Shown: positions 16,638-27,355, numbered from the stretch's first letter. The stretch: 64,000 bases of DNA from Alteromonadaceae bacterium (GCA_014872785.1 WKFJ01000037.1:1-64000), one strand, 5' to 3'. The notes: generated by a model from the letters alone, not told the origin. Made by a program: numbers and translations.

Positions 16638-18551
16638 ATGAAAAAGCATGCATTAATAACGGGCATTTTGATGGGAGCCTGGCTTTGTATGAGCGCTCCT
16701 ACAACGGCTTCATCCATACAATTGGCATCCGATGTGTCGGAAAAAATAAAGATTAGCGCGGCAGCGGATATTCCCACTGAACTATTTACTTTGAACACTT
16801 TGCCCAGCGACTTCGTTTTCGGCACCTCCAAGAGTCCTACGGCCGCTATTAGCTTTCTCGAGAGCTATATTGCTCGAGTGGAAAATGGATATTATTTTTC
16901 TGACCTTGGTGCACAACGTGAGTTTCTGGGCTTAAAAAGAACCGTAGCGCTGGCTACCAAGCAATGGCAGGAGGTTATTAATTTAAGCCAACAAATAAGG
17001 TCGCTCGAAGAAAAACCTGCCGCAAGAGAAATTTCTTCTTTGCTACCAGAGGTTTATGCGCGAACGGCGTTAATTACCGATGAAGCTAATCGTGACGCCT
17101 TTGCTTCAGAGTATCAAAAACAACTCGCACAGGCTTTCGCATCAGTGGATGTAGCACTCGCCAAAGATGAGCTTCAGGCCATTCTTGGGCGTCAAAAACT
17201 ACTTACAGAAAATTATTTGCGGGGCTACATCACTTCCTATTTAGACGTGCAGGCTAAACAAACAGATATGCATGTGCCCGCTGCTTTTGTGGGCAATTTG
17301 CTCTCATTGCACAGAACTAGAAATCGCCTATTACCCTTAAACAAACAGCTGGTGACTGGCTTGTCGGAAACTTTGGCGCGCGTGAGTGACGTAAAAACCG
17401 AAAATTTGTGGGACAAACGCGCTATCGTCGTTGATGAGGGGGAGTCAATACTTGTAGCGGTATGGGATACGGGAATCGATGCTGCCCTTCATCCAGATAA
17501 AATGTGGGTTAACCCAGATAAACAAGCACTCAATGCCCATGGGTTGGCCTATACCGCTGATTTTAAGAAACAGCGTGAAAACCTCACTAAACGTGTGGCG
17601 CCTTTTGCTGATGAAATCGCAGACTTGCAGTATTTGTTGAAGGGCTTTTTTGATCAGCGAAATAACAAAAGCACAGAAGCGTCGGCACATTTCCAAGGAC
17701 ATTTTGCCTCGCTGACTCCGGAACAAATGGCAGATTTACAGTGGAAGTTAGGTGAGATTGCCACTTATGCTCATGGGCAAATGGTATCGGATGTGGCGTC
17801 TTTCGATATGCGGCAAATGGAGTTGATGAATATCACTATGACATGGCCAACGTTCGGCTCACTGAGAGAGCAGCCTATAGATGAAGAGTATATTGATAAG
17901 CTAGTTGCGGCCGCGACTGAAACGGTGAAGTTTATGCAGCAGCACAAGGTACGTGTTGCGAATTTAAGTTGGCGCTTCTCACTGCCTATGATTGAACAAG
18001 GCTTATTGCTTAGTGGTCTTGAAAAGACCCCGCAATCTGCAAAAGCTCGTGCCAAAAAGATGTTTAAAACGCTCAATGATGGACTGACCAAGGCCTTTGC
18101 GTCTGCACCGGAAATACTGTTTGTGGCAGGGGCGGGTAATGAAGACGAAAATGTTGAATTTGTGCAATCAACACCCGCCGGCATAAATTTACCAAACTTC
18201 ATCACAATCGGCGCGGTTGACCAAGAACTGCAGCCCACGTCATTTACCTCGTTTGGCAGCTCAATCGATTTTTACGCCAATGGCTTTGATGTCGATGTTA
18301 GGATGCCCGGTGGCTTGGAAGGACAGGCTGAAGGGACGTCAATTTCAGCACCTCTAGTGAGCAATTTGGCAGCAAAAATGCTGTCTTTACAGCCTAATCT
18401 AACGCCGCGCAAAATAGTGTCAATGATGCGTGAATACGCAACATTAGAAGGTGAACAAAAGCTTCCTGTTATCCATCCCAGCGCAACTATTTGTGCACTA
18501 TCGCCTGTGACATCTGGTTGCAGCAAGAATGTTATTGCCAGTGTGAAATAA
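16638..18551 (+). CDS. Exported subtilisin-like (S8) serine peptidase
   Basis: A secreted protease of 637 residues. A signal peptide (MKKHALITGILMGAWLC...) precedes an N-terminal region of about 240 residues. The catalytic Asp is in VAVWDTGID, the probable His in AHGQMVSDVASF, the oxyanion Asn in AGAGNED and the nucleophile in GTSISAPLVSN. A large insert between Asp and His (about 100 residues) is longer than in classical subtilisins. ATG 16638 has GGAG seven bases upstream; TTG 16632 also opens the frame. It lies alone, with a hairpin after its stop. Probably extracellular or periplasmic peptide digestion. Confidence 0.87.
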   Translation: MKKHALITGILMGAWLCMSAPTTASSIQLASDVSEKIKISAAADIPTELFTLNTLPSDFVFGTSKSPTAAISFLESYIARVENGYYFSDLGAQREFLGLKRTVALATKQWQEVINLSQQIRSLEEKPAAREISSLLPEVYARTALITDEANRDAFASEYQKQLAQAFASVDVALAKDELQAILGRQKLLTENYLRGYITSYLDVQAKQTDMHVPAAFVGNLLSLHRTRNRLLPLNKQLVTGLSETLARVSDVKTENLWDKRAIVVDEGESILVAVWDTGIDAALHPDKMWVNPDKQALNAHGLAYTADFKKQRENLTKRVAPFADEIADLQYLLKGFFDQRNNKSTEASAHFQGHFASLTPEQMADLQWKLGEIATYAHGQMVSDVASFDMRQMELMNITMTWPTFGSLREQPIDEEYIDKLVAAATETVKFMQQHKVRVANLSWRFSLPMIEQGLLLSGLEKTPQSAKARAKKMFKTLNDGLTKAFASAPEILFVAGAGNEDENVEFVQSTPAGINLPNFITIGAVDQELQPTSFTSFGSSIDFYANGFDVDVRMPGGLEGQAEGTSISAPLVSNLAAKMLSLQPNLTPRKIVSMMREYATLEGEQKLPVIHPSATICALSPVTSGCSKNVIASVK

Positions 18552-18568
18552 ACTCCAATGCTTCTTAG

Positions 18569-18600
18569 ATTCGATACCGTTGAAAAATGCGGTGTCGAAT
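18569..18600 (+). terminator. Hairpin terminator after the S8 peptidase gene
   Basis: An 11-bp stem with one G-U pair (ATTCGATACCG / CGGTGTCGAAT), 10-nt loop, 17 bp after the stop. Only a short T-rich tail follows, so strength is uncertain. Confidence 0.55.
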
Positions 18601-18697
18601 TTGTGATAATATAACAATAATCGACGAGTTAACTTGAAATAGGCGCTTTTTACTATATTGTTCCTGTTGGAGAATAATAAATACCTAATGGCGGAAC

Positions 18698-21600
18698 ATG
18701 AAAATACTAACAAAGGCGCTCGTCGCCGCTTCCATATTCTTGACGGGAGCCAATGCTCTTGCGCAAGATGACGCAAAGGAAGCTGAGGATACCTCAGTCT
18801 TTAAAAGCTCTACGTTTGATTCAATGAAGTTACGCAACATCGGGCCGGCTTACATGTCGGGTCGTATCGCGGATATCGCAGTGGATCAAAACAATCCATC
18901 AACTTGGTACACCGCAGTGGGTTCTGGTGGTGTGTGGAAAACGGTGAATGCAGGGACAACCTGGAAACCTATTTTCGACAAACAGGCCGTGTACTCAACA
19001 GGTGACGTCACTATTGACCCCAGCAACTCCAATATCATTTGGGTTGGTACCGGTGAAAACAACGGTGGACGTCATATCAGTTTTGGTGACGGGGTATACA
19101 AATCTCTCGACGGTGGCGGCACATGGAAAAACATGGGGCTGAAAAAAACCGAGCGTATTTCCGACATTATTATTCATCCTGAGAACTCCGATGTCGTCTG
19201 GGTATCTGCTCAAGGCCCGCTTTGGACTGGTGGCGGCGAACGTGGTCTTTATAAAACCACTGACGGTGGGGAAACTTGGAAGCAGGTTCTGGTACCAGAA
19301 GACGAGTGGACTGGCGTTACCTCATTGCTTATCGACCCGCGTAATCCTGACAAACTATATGCCGCAACTTGGTCACGCCAACGTAAAACTGCGGTTTATG
19401 TAGGTACAGGTCCTGGTTCAGGGATTCACACATCAGACGATGGCGGTGAAACCTGGACCGAATTAAAGACCGGTCTGCCTAAAGGCAACATGGGTAAGAT
19501 TGGGATGGCAATATCGCCTACTAATCCAGACGTAATTTATGCCACTATCGAAATAGATAATCGAAAAGGTGGTTTCTACCGCTCAGCCGATCGTGGTGCG
19601 AGCTGGACAAAAATGTCAGATGAAGTCGGCGGTGGTACCGGCCCCCATTATTATCAGGAAATCTTCGCTGACCAACACCAGTTTGACCGAGTTTATATTG
19701 CCAGTAACTACAGTAAAGTTTCAGATGATGGTGGTAAAACCTGGACGCCTATTAACACGCGTCGTAAACACGTAGATGACCACGCATTTGCCTTTCACCC
19801 AACCGACCCTGACTTTGTATTAATTGGGTCAGACGGCGGTATTTATATGTCTCACGATCGCATGGAAAACTGGCGTTTTATCGCCAACTTGCCATTGACG
19901 CAGTTTTACAAAGTTGCGGTAGACGACAAAGAACCCTTCTACATGGTTTACGGCGGTACGCAGGATAATTCCACGCAAGGTGGCCCATCGCGTACTGATC
20001 GCACTGAAGGTATCAAGAACAAAGATTGGTTTTTAACCCTAGGTGGTGATGGACACCAGCCTGCCACTGAGCCAGGTAACCCGGATATCGTATATTCACA
20101 ATGGCAGCAAGGTAACTTGAACCGCCATGATCGCAAAACCGGTGAAAACGTGTATATCAAACCGCAGCCGCGCCCAGGTGAACCGGCGGAACGTTTTAAC
20201 TGGGATGCACCCATCAATGTATCTGCACATGACCCGGCGCGAATCTATTTCTCCTCGCAACGAGTGTGGCGCTCAGACGACAGGGGTGACAGTTGGACCC
20301 CGATTTCTGGCGATCTGACTAAAAATGGCAATCGCATGCATACCGAAATGATGGGACGTACCTGGTCTGTTGAAGCTGGTTGGGATATTTACGCCATGTC
20401 TGAATTTCACACCATTGCTAACTTTGCAGAGAGCCCGGTTAACGAGGATATTCTCTGGGTCGGTACAGACGATGGATTAATTCAAGTATCTAAAAACGGC
20501 GGCAAATCGTGGCAAAAAATTGATTTGGCCGACGTTGAAGGCATTCCTGCTGAGGCCTATGTAAACGATATCAGAGCTGACTTGTTTGATGCGAATACGG
20601 TTTATGTGGCACTTGATGACCACAAAAACGGAGACTTTAAACCTTATCTAATCAAGTCAACTGACCTTGGTAAGAGCTGGACTTCACTAGCAGATAGCTT
20701 GCCTGAAAATCATTTGGTATGGCGCATTGTGCAAGACCATGTGAACAAAAACTTATTGTTCTTGGGCACAGAGTTTGGCGTCTTCTTCACAGTTGATGGC
20801 GGCAAAAAGTGGCTTGAACTCAACGGCGGCATTCCTACTATATCAACCCGTGACGTGCAAATTCAGCGTCGTGAGAACGATTTAGTCGCCGGTACATTCG
20901 GTCGCGGTATCTATATTCTCGATGATTACGGTCCGTTACGCGAACTTGACGAGGCTGCGTTGGAAAAAGATGCGCTACTATTCGCTCCCAGCCGTCCGGT
21001 TAAATGGTTTCGTTTAGATTCTAATCACGCGAGAACCGACGGTGATGACCGTTACTCAGCTGAAAACCCTGCTCATGGTGCAACGCTTACCTATTACTTA
21101 AAGGAAAGTCTACTCACCAGCAAAGAAAAGCGTAAAGAAGCAGAAAAAGAAATGGTAGAAGCGGAAAACTATCCTAAATACCCTGCATGGGAGGATATTG
21201 AAGCTGAAAACCTAGAAGCTAAACCGGCAGTTTACCTTGAAGTTTACGATGCTAATGGTGATTTTGTTAATCGTGTTGCAGCTGAAACCAAGAAAGGTCT
21301 GCATCGAGTTACCTGGGACATGACACATGTAAAAGGCAGCGCGATCTCTGGACAAGAGGCCTCACCCTGGCATCCACTCGGTCGCGGTTTGATGGCGACA
21401 CCTGGCAAATACAGCGCTGCACTGTATAAGCGTGTAGGTAGTGAAGTGACTAAACTAACCGATGCCGTTGAGTTTGAGCTTACGCCTATTTATGAACCTG
21501 CGTTGGCTTCTTCGATGACCGAAGCGGAAAAGTTTGGCAAAGAAATTGTAGCTGCTGAAGCGCGTTTTTCCGCTGCGACTGAATTGCTTGAGGGCATTGA

Positions 21601-21976
21601 AAAAGCAATGGAATCGTTCCGTACTGCGATTGACAGAACACCTGGTGACGTTGCCAAGCTAGAGTCCGCGTATGCGAAAATACAAACCGAAATCAATGGG
21701 ATTAATCGCGAATTGTATGGTTTGGACTCGCGCAATCGCAAAGGTATAAAGCCGGCTAACATTGAAAGTCGCATTTGGTATGCAATGTCAGCCGCGCGCA
21801 CTTCTTATGGCCCAACGCAGCAGCATCGCGAGCAGTTTGGTTATGCAATGGAAGGTTTAGACAAGGTGGCTAAGCGCATTCAACGCTTACAGCAAAAGTC
21901 TGTACCAGCATTGCAAAAAGCTATGGCAAAAGCGGGTAGCCCTTGGACCGCGGGTATGCCTTTGGTTATCGACTAA
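18698..21976 (+). CDS. Exported BNR/sortilin-like beta-propeller protein
   Basis: A 1092-residue secreted protein with a signal peptide ending NALAQDD. It carries many BNR-type repeats (SLDGGGTWK, TTDGGETWK, SDDGGETWT, SDDGGKTWT, SDDRGDSWT), which build one or two propellers of the VPS10/xyloglucanase-like fold. A C-terminal alpha/beta region of about 250 residues includes a charged coiled stretch. Databases often label such proteins glycosyl hydrolase or sialidase, but I see no clear catalytic signature and the substrate is unknown. It has its own strong terminator and no obvious operon partner. Confidence 0.82.
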   Translation: MKILTKALVAASIFLTGANALAQDDAKEAEDTSVFKSSTFDSMKLRNIGPAYMSGRIADIAVDQNNPSTWYTAVGSGGVWKTVNAGTTWKPIFDKQAVYSTGDVTIDPSNSNIIWVGTGENNGGRHISFGDGVYKSLDGGGTWKNMGLKKTERISDIIIHPENSDVVWVSAQGPLWTGGGERGLYKTTDGGETWKQVLVPEDEWTGVTSLLIDPRNPDKLYAATWSRQRKTAVYVGTGPGSGIHTSDDGGETWTELKTGLPKGNMGKIGMAISPTNPDVIYATIEIDNRKGGFYRSADRGASWTKMSDEVGGGTGPHYYQEIFADQHQFDRVYIASNYSKVSDDGGKTWTPINTRRKHVDDHAFAFHPTDPDFVLIGSDGGIYMSHDRMENWRFIANLPLTQFYKVAVDDKEPFYMVYGGTQDNSTQGGPSRTDRTEGIKNKDWFLTLGGDGHQPATEPGNPDIVYSQWQQGNLNRHDRKTGENVYIKPQPRPGEPAERFNWDAPINVSAHDPARIYFSSQRVWRSDDRGDSWTPISGDLTKNGNRMHTEMMGRTWSVEAGWDIYAMSEFHTIANFAESPVNEDILWVGTDDGLIQVSKNGGKSWQKIDLADVEGIPAEAYVNDIRADLFDANTVYVALDDHKNGDFKPYLIKSTDLGKSWTSLADSLPENHLVWRIVQDHVNKNLLFLGTEFGVFFTVDGGKKWLELNGGIPTISTRDVQIQRRENDLVAGTFGRGIYILDDYGPLRELDEAALEKDALLFAPSRPVKWFRLDSNHARTDGDDRYSAENPAHGATLTYYLKESLLTSKEKRKEAEKEMVEAENYPKYPAWEDIEAENLEAKPAVYLEVYDANGDFVNRVAAETKKGLHRVTWDMTHVKGSAISGQEASPWHPLGRGLMATPGKYSAALYKRVGSEVTKLTDAVEFELTPIYEPALASSMTEAEKFGKEIVAAEARFSAATELLEGIEKAMESFRTAIDRTPGDVAKLESAYAKIQTEINGINRELYGLDSRNRKGIKPANIESRIWYAMSAARTSYGPTQQHREQFGYAMEGLDKVAKRIQRLQQKSVPALQKAMAKAGSPWTAGMPLVID

Positions 21977-22001
21977 CTACAGGCTTTAACTCATAATTAA
22001 A

Positions 22002-22033
22002 CGGCGGTATCGGAGACGATGCCGCTGTTTTTT
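22002..22033 (+). terminator. Intrinsic terminator of the BNR-protein gene
   Basis: A stem of about 9-11 bp (GCGGTATCG / CGATGCCGC with one G-U pair), GAGA tetraloop and a T7 run, 25 bp after the stop. Confidence 0.88.
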
Positions 22034-22075
22034 TAGCAGTTTTAAAAAACAACTCATCTTTTAACCTAGTAGTAA

Positions 22076-23977
22076 ATGATTTTTCGCACCCAATTCACTA
22101 GCAATGCCTTCGTTTTAGGACTGGCTTTGTGCTCGTTTGTTTCATTTGCTGAGGACTACGCGACCGAAGTGATTGAAGTACTCGCCCCCAAGGTGGAAGA
22201 ATCCGAACGTCCAAACTATGTGCTAGATGTTTACTTACAAGATTTTGTAGAACCAGGCCTAGACAGAACCATTGCAGATCGGTTCAGTAGCCTCGCGGGA
22301 GTCGGTTTAACCGGACAAGGGGGGCAATTCCAAAGTTACTCGGTACGCGGGTTTAGTAGAGGAAGGATCCGCACAGAGATAGATGGTATTCCTATTCTTA
22401 CCGACAGAAGAGCCGGTAATTCAGTTTCGTTTGTTGCTCCCGAGCTCTTCGCTCAGGCAATGGTAATAAAAGGACCTAGCTCAGCTTTATTCGGTTCGCA
22501 AGCTCTCGGTGGCGTGGTCAGCTTAAGTACCGACATGTATACAAGCACTAGCATCAATGCCGCAGTCCAAGCCAACAATGATGCACTGAATTTAACCATC
22601 AAGTCCGGCGATAGTCGTTGGTCAAAAGGATTAGCTTATCAGCGGGCAGACAACGAACACGCGGCAAATGGAGACGAACTCAATACACATTTTGAACGTG
22701 TGTCAGGTAGCCTCAAGTTCCATAAGCAGGAGGCTGGGCTGACAACCACCTTTTCTTGGCTACCCTCTTATGGGCAAGATATTGGCAAGAGTAATAACCG
22801 CTACTTAAGCAGGGAAGTGAGCAGTTATCCAGAAGAGATACATTCACTTGCACAAGTACAGGTAAAGTCCGATTCGGGCTGGTGGGGCAAAGTATTCCAT
22901 CACTATCAAAACTGGGATAGTGTGACATTGCGCTTTGGGCAGAGTGATGCAGAAAATCAGTATCAAAGTAATACGATAGGAGGGCAATTTTCGCAAGCAC
23001 ATGATGTGTTTGGTACGAACGGGCTCATAGGTGTTGATTGGTTGTCGAGGCAAGGAATCAATGTTGTCAGCCAATACCTGTTATTAGACGCGCAGAATGT
23101 ACCTTTTAATGATTTAATAAATAACCACTTCAATGGTAGCGAAGATAATGTTGCCATCTATCAAAACAGTCAGTGGCAATGGCAGGGTGTAGATATTGAG
23201 TTAGGGGGGCGCTACGACTGGCTTCGCCAGCGAGCTAATACTCAAAAGGATATCACCGAATCAAGGTTTAATGCCTCGTTGGCGCTTAGCATTCCTTTGC
23301 ATTCAACGCTGCAGCTCGATGCCGATTTTGCCAATGGGTTTCGCTATCCAACGTTGTCCGAACGATTCTTTAATGGTCGAACACCACGAGGCATTGTCGT
23401 GGGTAATAGCACACTTAAACCCGAAACCAGTATTGGAGGCCAGTTAGGACTAGATTGGCAACCAAGCGATAACCTTGCTATACGCGGTTCGATGTATTTC
23501 TATGAATTGCACAATTACATTGAGCGCTACTTAGTTGAACAGGATCGTTTTAGCTATCGCAATCTGTCCAACGCAAATCTCTATGGGGTTGAGGCGAGTG
23601 TTCAGTGGCGTTACTCGCCTGATAGTCATCACACTTTAAATTACCAAAGCCAGCACGGTAAAAACGCAAATAATCAAACCTTAACAGATTTGTTACCTGA
23701 TAGAGTCAACTGGCAATGGAAGTTGCTCTTTGACAAACTGTCGCTGGTAAATTCAGTGAGTCACGTGCTAGGCAATCAAAACGTGGGTTCGTCTGAAGTA
23801 GCCAGAGCTAATTATACGCTCTGGAATGCCGCTTTTGGTTATCATTTAGGTAACGACCAAACGTTGACTTTGAGCCTAATCAATATAACAAACCGTATTT
23901 ATTACGCGAGCTTTGATGAAGATGCTCCGTTACAACCAGAAAGAAGCGTGAGAGTCGGATTTACGTTGCAATTTTGA
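22076..23977 (+). CDS. TonB-dependent outer-membrane receptor
   Basis: A 633-residue ligand-gated outer-membrane channel energised by TonB. It has a signal peptide, a TonB-box-like stretch near ATEVIEVLAP, a plug domain (SVRGFSRGRIRTEIDGIPI; VIKGPSSALFGSQALGGVVSL), and a barrel ending in RSVRVGFTLQF with the terminal Phe required for BAM assembly. The pattern resembles haem or siderophore receptors. A PepSY membrane protein follows after 40 bp, a partnership common in siderophore uptake, so iron is the most likely cargo (inference). No Fur box was identified by eye. The start has weak ribosome-binding support. Confidence 0.9.
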   Translation: MIFRTQFTSNAFVLGLALCSFVSFAEDYATEVIEVLAPKVEESERPNYVLDVYLQDFVEPGLDRTIADRFSSLAGVGLTGQGGQFQSYSVRGFSRGRIRTEIDGIPILTDRRAGNSVSFVAPELFAQAMVIKGPSSALFGSQALGGVVSLSTDMYTSTSINAAVQANNDALNLTIKSGDSRWSKGLAYQRADNEHAANGDELNTHFERVSGSLKFHKQEAGLTTTFSWLPSYGQDIGKSNNRYLSREVSSYPEEIHSLAQVQVKSDSGWWGKVFHHYQNWDSVTLRFGQSDAENQYQSNTIGGQFSQAHDVFGTNGLIGVDWLSRQGINVVSQYLLLDAQNVPFNDLINNHFNGSEDNVAIYQNSQWQWQGVDIELGGRYDWLRQRANTQKDITESRFNASLALSIPLHSTLQLDADFANGFRYPTLSERFFNGRTPRGIVVGNSTLKPETSIGGQLGLDWQPSDNLAIRGSMYFYELHNYIERYLVEQDRFSYRNLSNANLYGVEASVQWRYSPDSHHTLNYQSQHGKNANNQTLTDLLPDRVNWQWKLLFDKLSLVNSVSHVLGNQNVGSSEVARANYTLWNAAFGYHLGNDQTLTLSLINITNRIYYASFDEDAPLQPERSVRVGFTLQF

Positions 23978-24017
23978 ATGTATGCAAACACGCTTCAGAA
24001 GTTATCTAGGATGATAA

Positions 24018-24518
24018 ATGAGTTTTAGTAAAACAAATAGAACCATACACAAGTGGGGCAGTATTATTATTGCGGTGCCCCTGTTGGTGGTATTTGTAAC
24101 AGGTATTTTGCTCCTTGTTAAAAAGGAGTTTAGCGTGCTGCAACCACCGACGGCACGCGGTGCTGAACAAATACCGACGATTGCTTTTGCCAAAGTATTA
24201 GATGTTGCAAAAACAATTGAAAGTGCAGAAATCGACAGCTGGGAAGATGTGGACAGATTAGATGTTCGTCCTGGACGCGGCATCATTAAAATTCGCGGTA
24301 ACAACCGGGTCGAGATTCAAATTGACGCGACAAGCGGTGAAGTGCTGCACGTTGCACAGCGCAATTCGGATTTGATTGAGAGCATCCACGATGGCACTTT
24401 TTTCGAAAAAAATGCCAACCTCTGGTTGATGTTACCGGTCGCCATAATCGCGTTGTTATTGCTCATTACAGGCGTGATTTTATTCTTTTTGCCATACATG
24501 AAAAAGCGACGTCGCTAA
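24018..24518 (+). CDS. PepSY-type inner-membrane protein
   Basis: 166 residues: an N-terminal helix (SIIIAVPLLVVFVTGILLLV), a periplasmic PepSY-like domain (RPGRGIIKIRGNNRVEIQIDATSGEVLHVAQRNSD, abridged) and a C-terminal helix (LWLMLPVAIIALLLLITGVI) before a basic tail. This matches the small PepSY-associated TM proteins found beside TonB receptors, some of which act with ferric reductases. AGGA lies 8 bases before ATG. Likely cotranscribed with the receptor; a shared terminator follows. Confidence 0.82.
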   Translation: MSFSKTNRTIHKWGSIIIAVPLLVVFVTGILLLVKKEFSVLQPPTARGAEQIPTIAFAKVLDVAKTIESAEIDSWEDVDRLDVRPGRGIIKIRGNNRVEIQIDATSGEVLHVAQRNSDLIESIHDGTFFEKNANLWLMLPVAIIALLLLITGVILFFLPYMKKRRR

Positions 24519-24547
24519 GACCGCAGTTTATTATCTGATCGAAAGTG

Positions 24548-24575
24548 AAAAGGCCACATGTGCGCGGCCTTTTTT
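24548..24575. terminator. Bidirectional terminator between convergent genes
   Basis: AAAAGGCC pairs with GGCCTTTT around a 10-nt loop, with a T-run on the plus strand and A-run upstream. It separates the PepSY gene from the convergent M14 peptidase gene. Confidence 0.82.
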
Positions 24576-24592
24576 GCGTTTTTGATTGTGCC

Positions 24593-27277
24593 TTATCTTG
24601 CGTGTGCAGCAGCTCTAAATATGGTGTTTGTTAGAAGTACGTTTAAACCTTCCAAATAAGCACGAAGCGTAGGAGATTGGGTGTATCCAATGACCATACC
24701 TCTGCCCATCGGCTGGTGGATGAGGAAAGGTTTGTAAGCCAGCTGCGCTTTATTTTCTTCCCACAGATAGCCACTGGCTAACACATCTTCTTTGCCAGTA
24801 AACCAAGCCACGTTTTTACCTGAATCCAGTTTAATTGGCGTGTATATGTCACTGCCGTAAGCAACTACAACGAGGTTCTTATCGACGCCTGCGGTTAGCC
24901 AGTGCTCTTGATCAACTTCAACATTGGCAAGCACACCTGCGACAGAATCTGGTGACGTTTCTGGTTCGACAATTGCTGCGTCTAAATCGGCTTTTTCAGC
25001 ATATAGTTTGCCGGCTACTTTACTGTCTTCACTTGAATCGCTACTGCCACCTTCTTCGCGATAAGCGAATTCTCTTTTGACGTTTAATAAGCCAAAGTCT
25101 GGATTAGAAGTAAAACGGTTCGCGCGACCCAGCGCGATTAAAACACCGCCCGATTGCACCCAGCTTTTCAGGTTGTCAGCGCCGCGTTTTCCCAACACGC
25201 CGTTGTAGTTACCTTCTGGCAGTATTAGTACTTGATAATTACTCAAATCAGCGCCGGCGAGCATGGAGGTTCTGATGGCGGTCACTGGATATCCAAGTTG
25301 ACGTTCAATAACAAACCTAGAGTTACCGGCGCTCAATGAGTTGGTGTGCGTGTCCCAAGCCATGGCAATATTAGGCGCTTTCATTGTGGGCGTACGACCA
25401 CTACCAAAGCTGGGGCCTTCGGTCACCCAGCTAGTATCAACACCTTCAACAATGGCGCCCGTCTCTTGTGCAATTTGTTTGATTTTGGTCACTAAATCGC
25501 TGCCGTTTGTGCGTTTTTCGATAACTAAAGAACCTGCTGGGTAGCGTTTATCGTTATTTAATACGAAAGCCTCATCGGCGCTTTTAAGCGAAATCCCTGC
25601 GCGCAGAGCTGAGGTTAAAAACCGTCCCGCCGACATATCTCCCCAGGCGACTATGAAGCCAACTGTTGCGTTGGGGTTGAGCACTTCACCTTTTAGCACC
25701 TCATCTTTACTTACCGGGACAGACGCCGCTTTTACCGCTTTGTCACACGCGATAGATTTGACGTTAAACATCAAAGGCAAAGACCAACCTGTAACATCGT
25801 ATATTTGGTCACCTAAATTGCGCGCACGGCGTCTTTCCTGCTCTTTAATAAAGTCTTCAGACATATTCACCTGTTCGGTGAATGTGGTGGTTACAAAGCG
25901 GCCACGAGGCTGCGCAGTATCAATAAAATAGCTACCTGATGGGTAACGTTCGCCACATGCTCTAAAGGCTTCTGTGGCTTGGCTTACTTCTACACCATGT
26001 TCTGCCATCAAGGTTGCGAGTCGCTGGTTGCCTTCTCGGTTGTTTACGTTCGGAAGTATGTATACGCGTTCTTCATTGTTTTTGCCCTGTGCAATGGCAC
26101 TGACTTGGTATTGGTAGAAGTCATTTAAAAGTTTTTCACGATGAATAGCCGTACCTTCCGCTGTCGATACTGACGCCACAAATTGCATTTGAACCGTGTC
26201 CCAATAGGTAAGCAATTCACCATTGCGTTTTTGAAAGCGCTCGCCGCGCGCTGATCCCACTTCGTACGTGGAGGCTGATGCGCCATAGAATGTTGGCCAG
26301 GCATCGCCATAGCCAGGGTAAAACGCATCAAAAATTTCACGGGTGAAGTAATCAAAACCCAATGCGTCAAAGTGCTTGGCGTGATTTTTTCCTATCGCAT
26401 TCATATTGCCAATTTGCGTTTGTGTCATGTGCGGATTAAACGGTTGCGCTGCGGGTGCGAAGTAGTAAGACTGATCGCCTCCCATCTCATGTACATCCAC
26501 AATCACCTGCGGTTTGTATTTGTTGATGGCAGCAATTTTACCTTTGGTTTCTGGTTGGGTAATGGCTAGCCAATCGCGGTTCATATCAAATAAATAATGA
26601 TTGGTGCGTCCGCGCGGCCAAGGTTCGTTATGCTCAGCGCTTTGTCTGTCGGCACTGTGCTCCAAGCCTACGGTCGCGTAATAATTAGCGATAAAGCGGC
26701 TGCGTCCGTCTGGGTTTTGCAACGGATCGATAAACACCACTGTGTTGTCCAAAATGTTCTTGTTTATCTCGTCATTCGGAGCTGCTAACAGGTGATAGGC
26801 CGTCATCATGGCTGCATCAGTCGAACTGATTTCGTTGCCGTGAACGCTGTATTGAAGCCATACGAAGGCAGGTAATTCTGCAATTAAGTTTTTTGCTTGC
26901 GACGCGCTGGTCACTCTGGGGTCGGCTAATGCCTGCACGTTAGCTGTGATGCTGTCTAAGCGCGACAAATTGTCTTGGTTGGCAATAACGGCATAAAAAA
27001 GTTTTCTGCCTTCCCAGCTTTTAGCATAGGGATGCAGTTGAATTCTATTTGGTGCTGCTTTTTGTAGAGCCTCGAAATAGTCGAGCATATCGTGATAACT
27101 GGTTATTTTTGTTCCAGCCTCGTAACCCAATACGTCCTTGACGGTAGGAATTTCGGTTTGATATTGAGTACCAGGCCACATTTGTTTGCTCTGGTGATGC
27201 TCTGCATGTATCTGAAAGCTGCTGCAAAATAGTGCAACACTGCTAACTATGGGGATAAGAAGCTTTTTAATATCCAT
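24593..27277 (-). CDS. Exported M14-family zinc carboxypeptidase-like protein
   Basis: A large exported metallopeptidase (894 aa). A signal peptide (MDIKKLLIPIVSSVALFCSS) precedes the M14 catalytic domain: zinc ligands in VHGNEISS (His and Glu, about 145) and VDVHEMGG (about 262), Arg-containing NPDGRSRF, and a candidate catalytic Glu in STYEVGSARGE. The C-terminal half contains a glutamine-amidotransferase-like/DUF4350-type segment (YQVLILPEGNYNGVLG). Relatives in marine bacteria degrade peptides or peptidoglycan stems. ATG 27277 is chosen because the hydrophobic signal begins there; the frame is open to 27301. Single-gene unit. Confidence 0.87.
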   Translation of the reverse strand: MDIKKLLIPIVSSVALFCSSFQIHAEHHQSKQMWPGTQYQTEIPTVKDVLGYEAGTKITSYHDMLDYFEALQKAAPNRIQLHPYAKSWEGRKLFYAVIANQDNLSRLDSITANVQALADPRVTSASQAKNLIAELPAFVWLQYSVHGNEISSTDAAMMTAYHLLAAPNDEINKNILDNTVVFIDPLQNPDGRSRFIANYYATVGLEHSADRQSAEHNEPWPRGRTNHYLFDMNRDWLAITQPETKGKIAAINKYKPQVIVDVHEMGGDQSYYFAPAAQPFNPHMTQTQIGNMNAIGKNHAKHFDALGFDYFTREIFDAFYPGYGDAWPTFYGASASTYEVGSARGERFQKRNGELLTYWDTVQMQFVASVSTAEGTAIHREKLLNDFYQYQVSAIAQGKNNEERVYILPNVNNREGNQRLATLMAEHGVEVSQATEAFRACGERYPSGSYFIDTAQPRGRFVTTTFTEQVNMSEDFIKEQERRRARNLGDQIYDVTGWSLPLMFNVKSIACDKAVKAASVPVSKDEVLKGEVLNPNATVGFIVAWGDMSAGRFLTSALRAGISLKSADEAFVLNNDKRYPAGSLVIEKRTNGSDLVTKIKQIAQETGAIVEGVDTSWVTEGPSFGSGRTPTMKAPNIAMAWDTHTNSLSAGNSRFVIERQLGYPVTAIRTSMLAGADLSNYQVLILPEGNYNGVLGKRGADNLKSWVQSGGVLIALGRANRFTSNPDFGLLNVKREFAYREEGGSSDSSEDSKVAGKLYAEKADLDAAIVEPETSPDSVAGVLANVEVDQEHWLTAGVDKNLVVVAYGSDIYTPIKLDSGKNVAWFTGKEDVLASGYLWEENKAQLAYKPFLIHQPMGRGMVIGYTQSPTLRAYLEGLNVLLTNTIFRAAAHAR

Positions 27278-27355
27278 GGTGTTTCCAACGGTTGAGGGCA
27301 ATGAGTTAAGTGTATGAACTTACAGGCTAAATTTATCTAGTACATCCTGCAACTC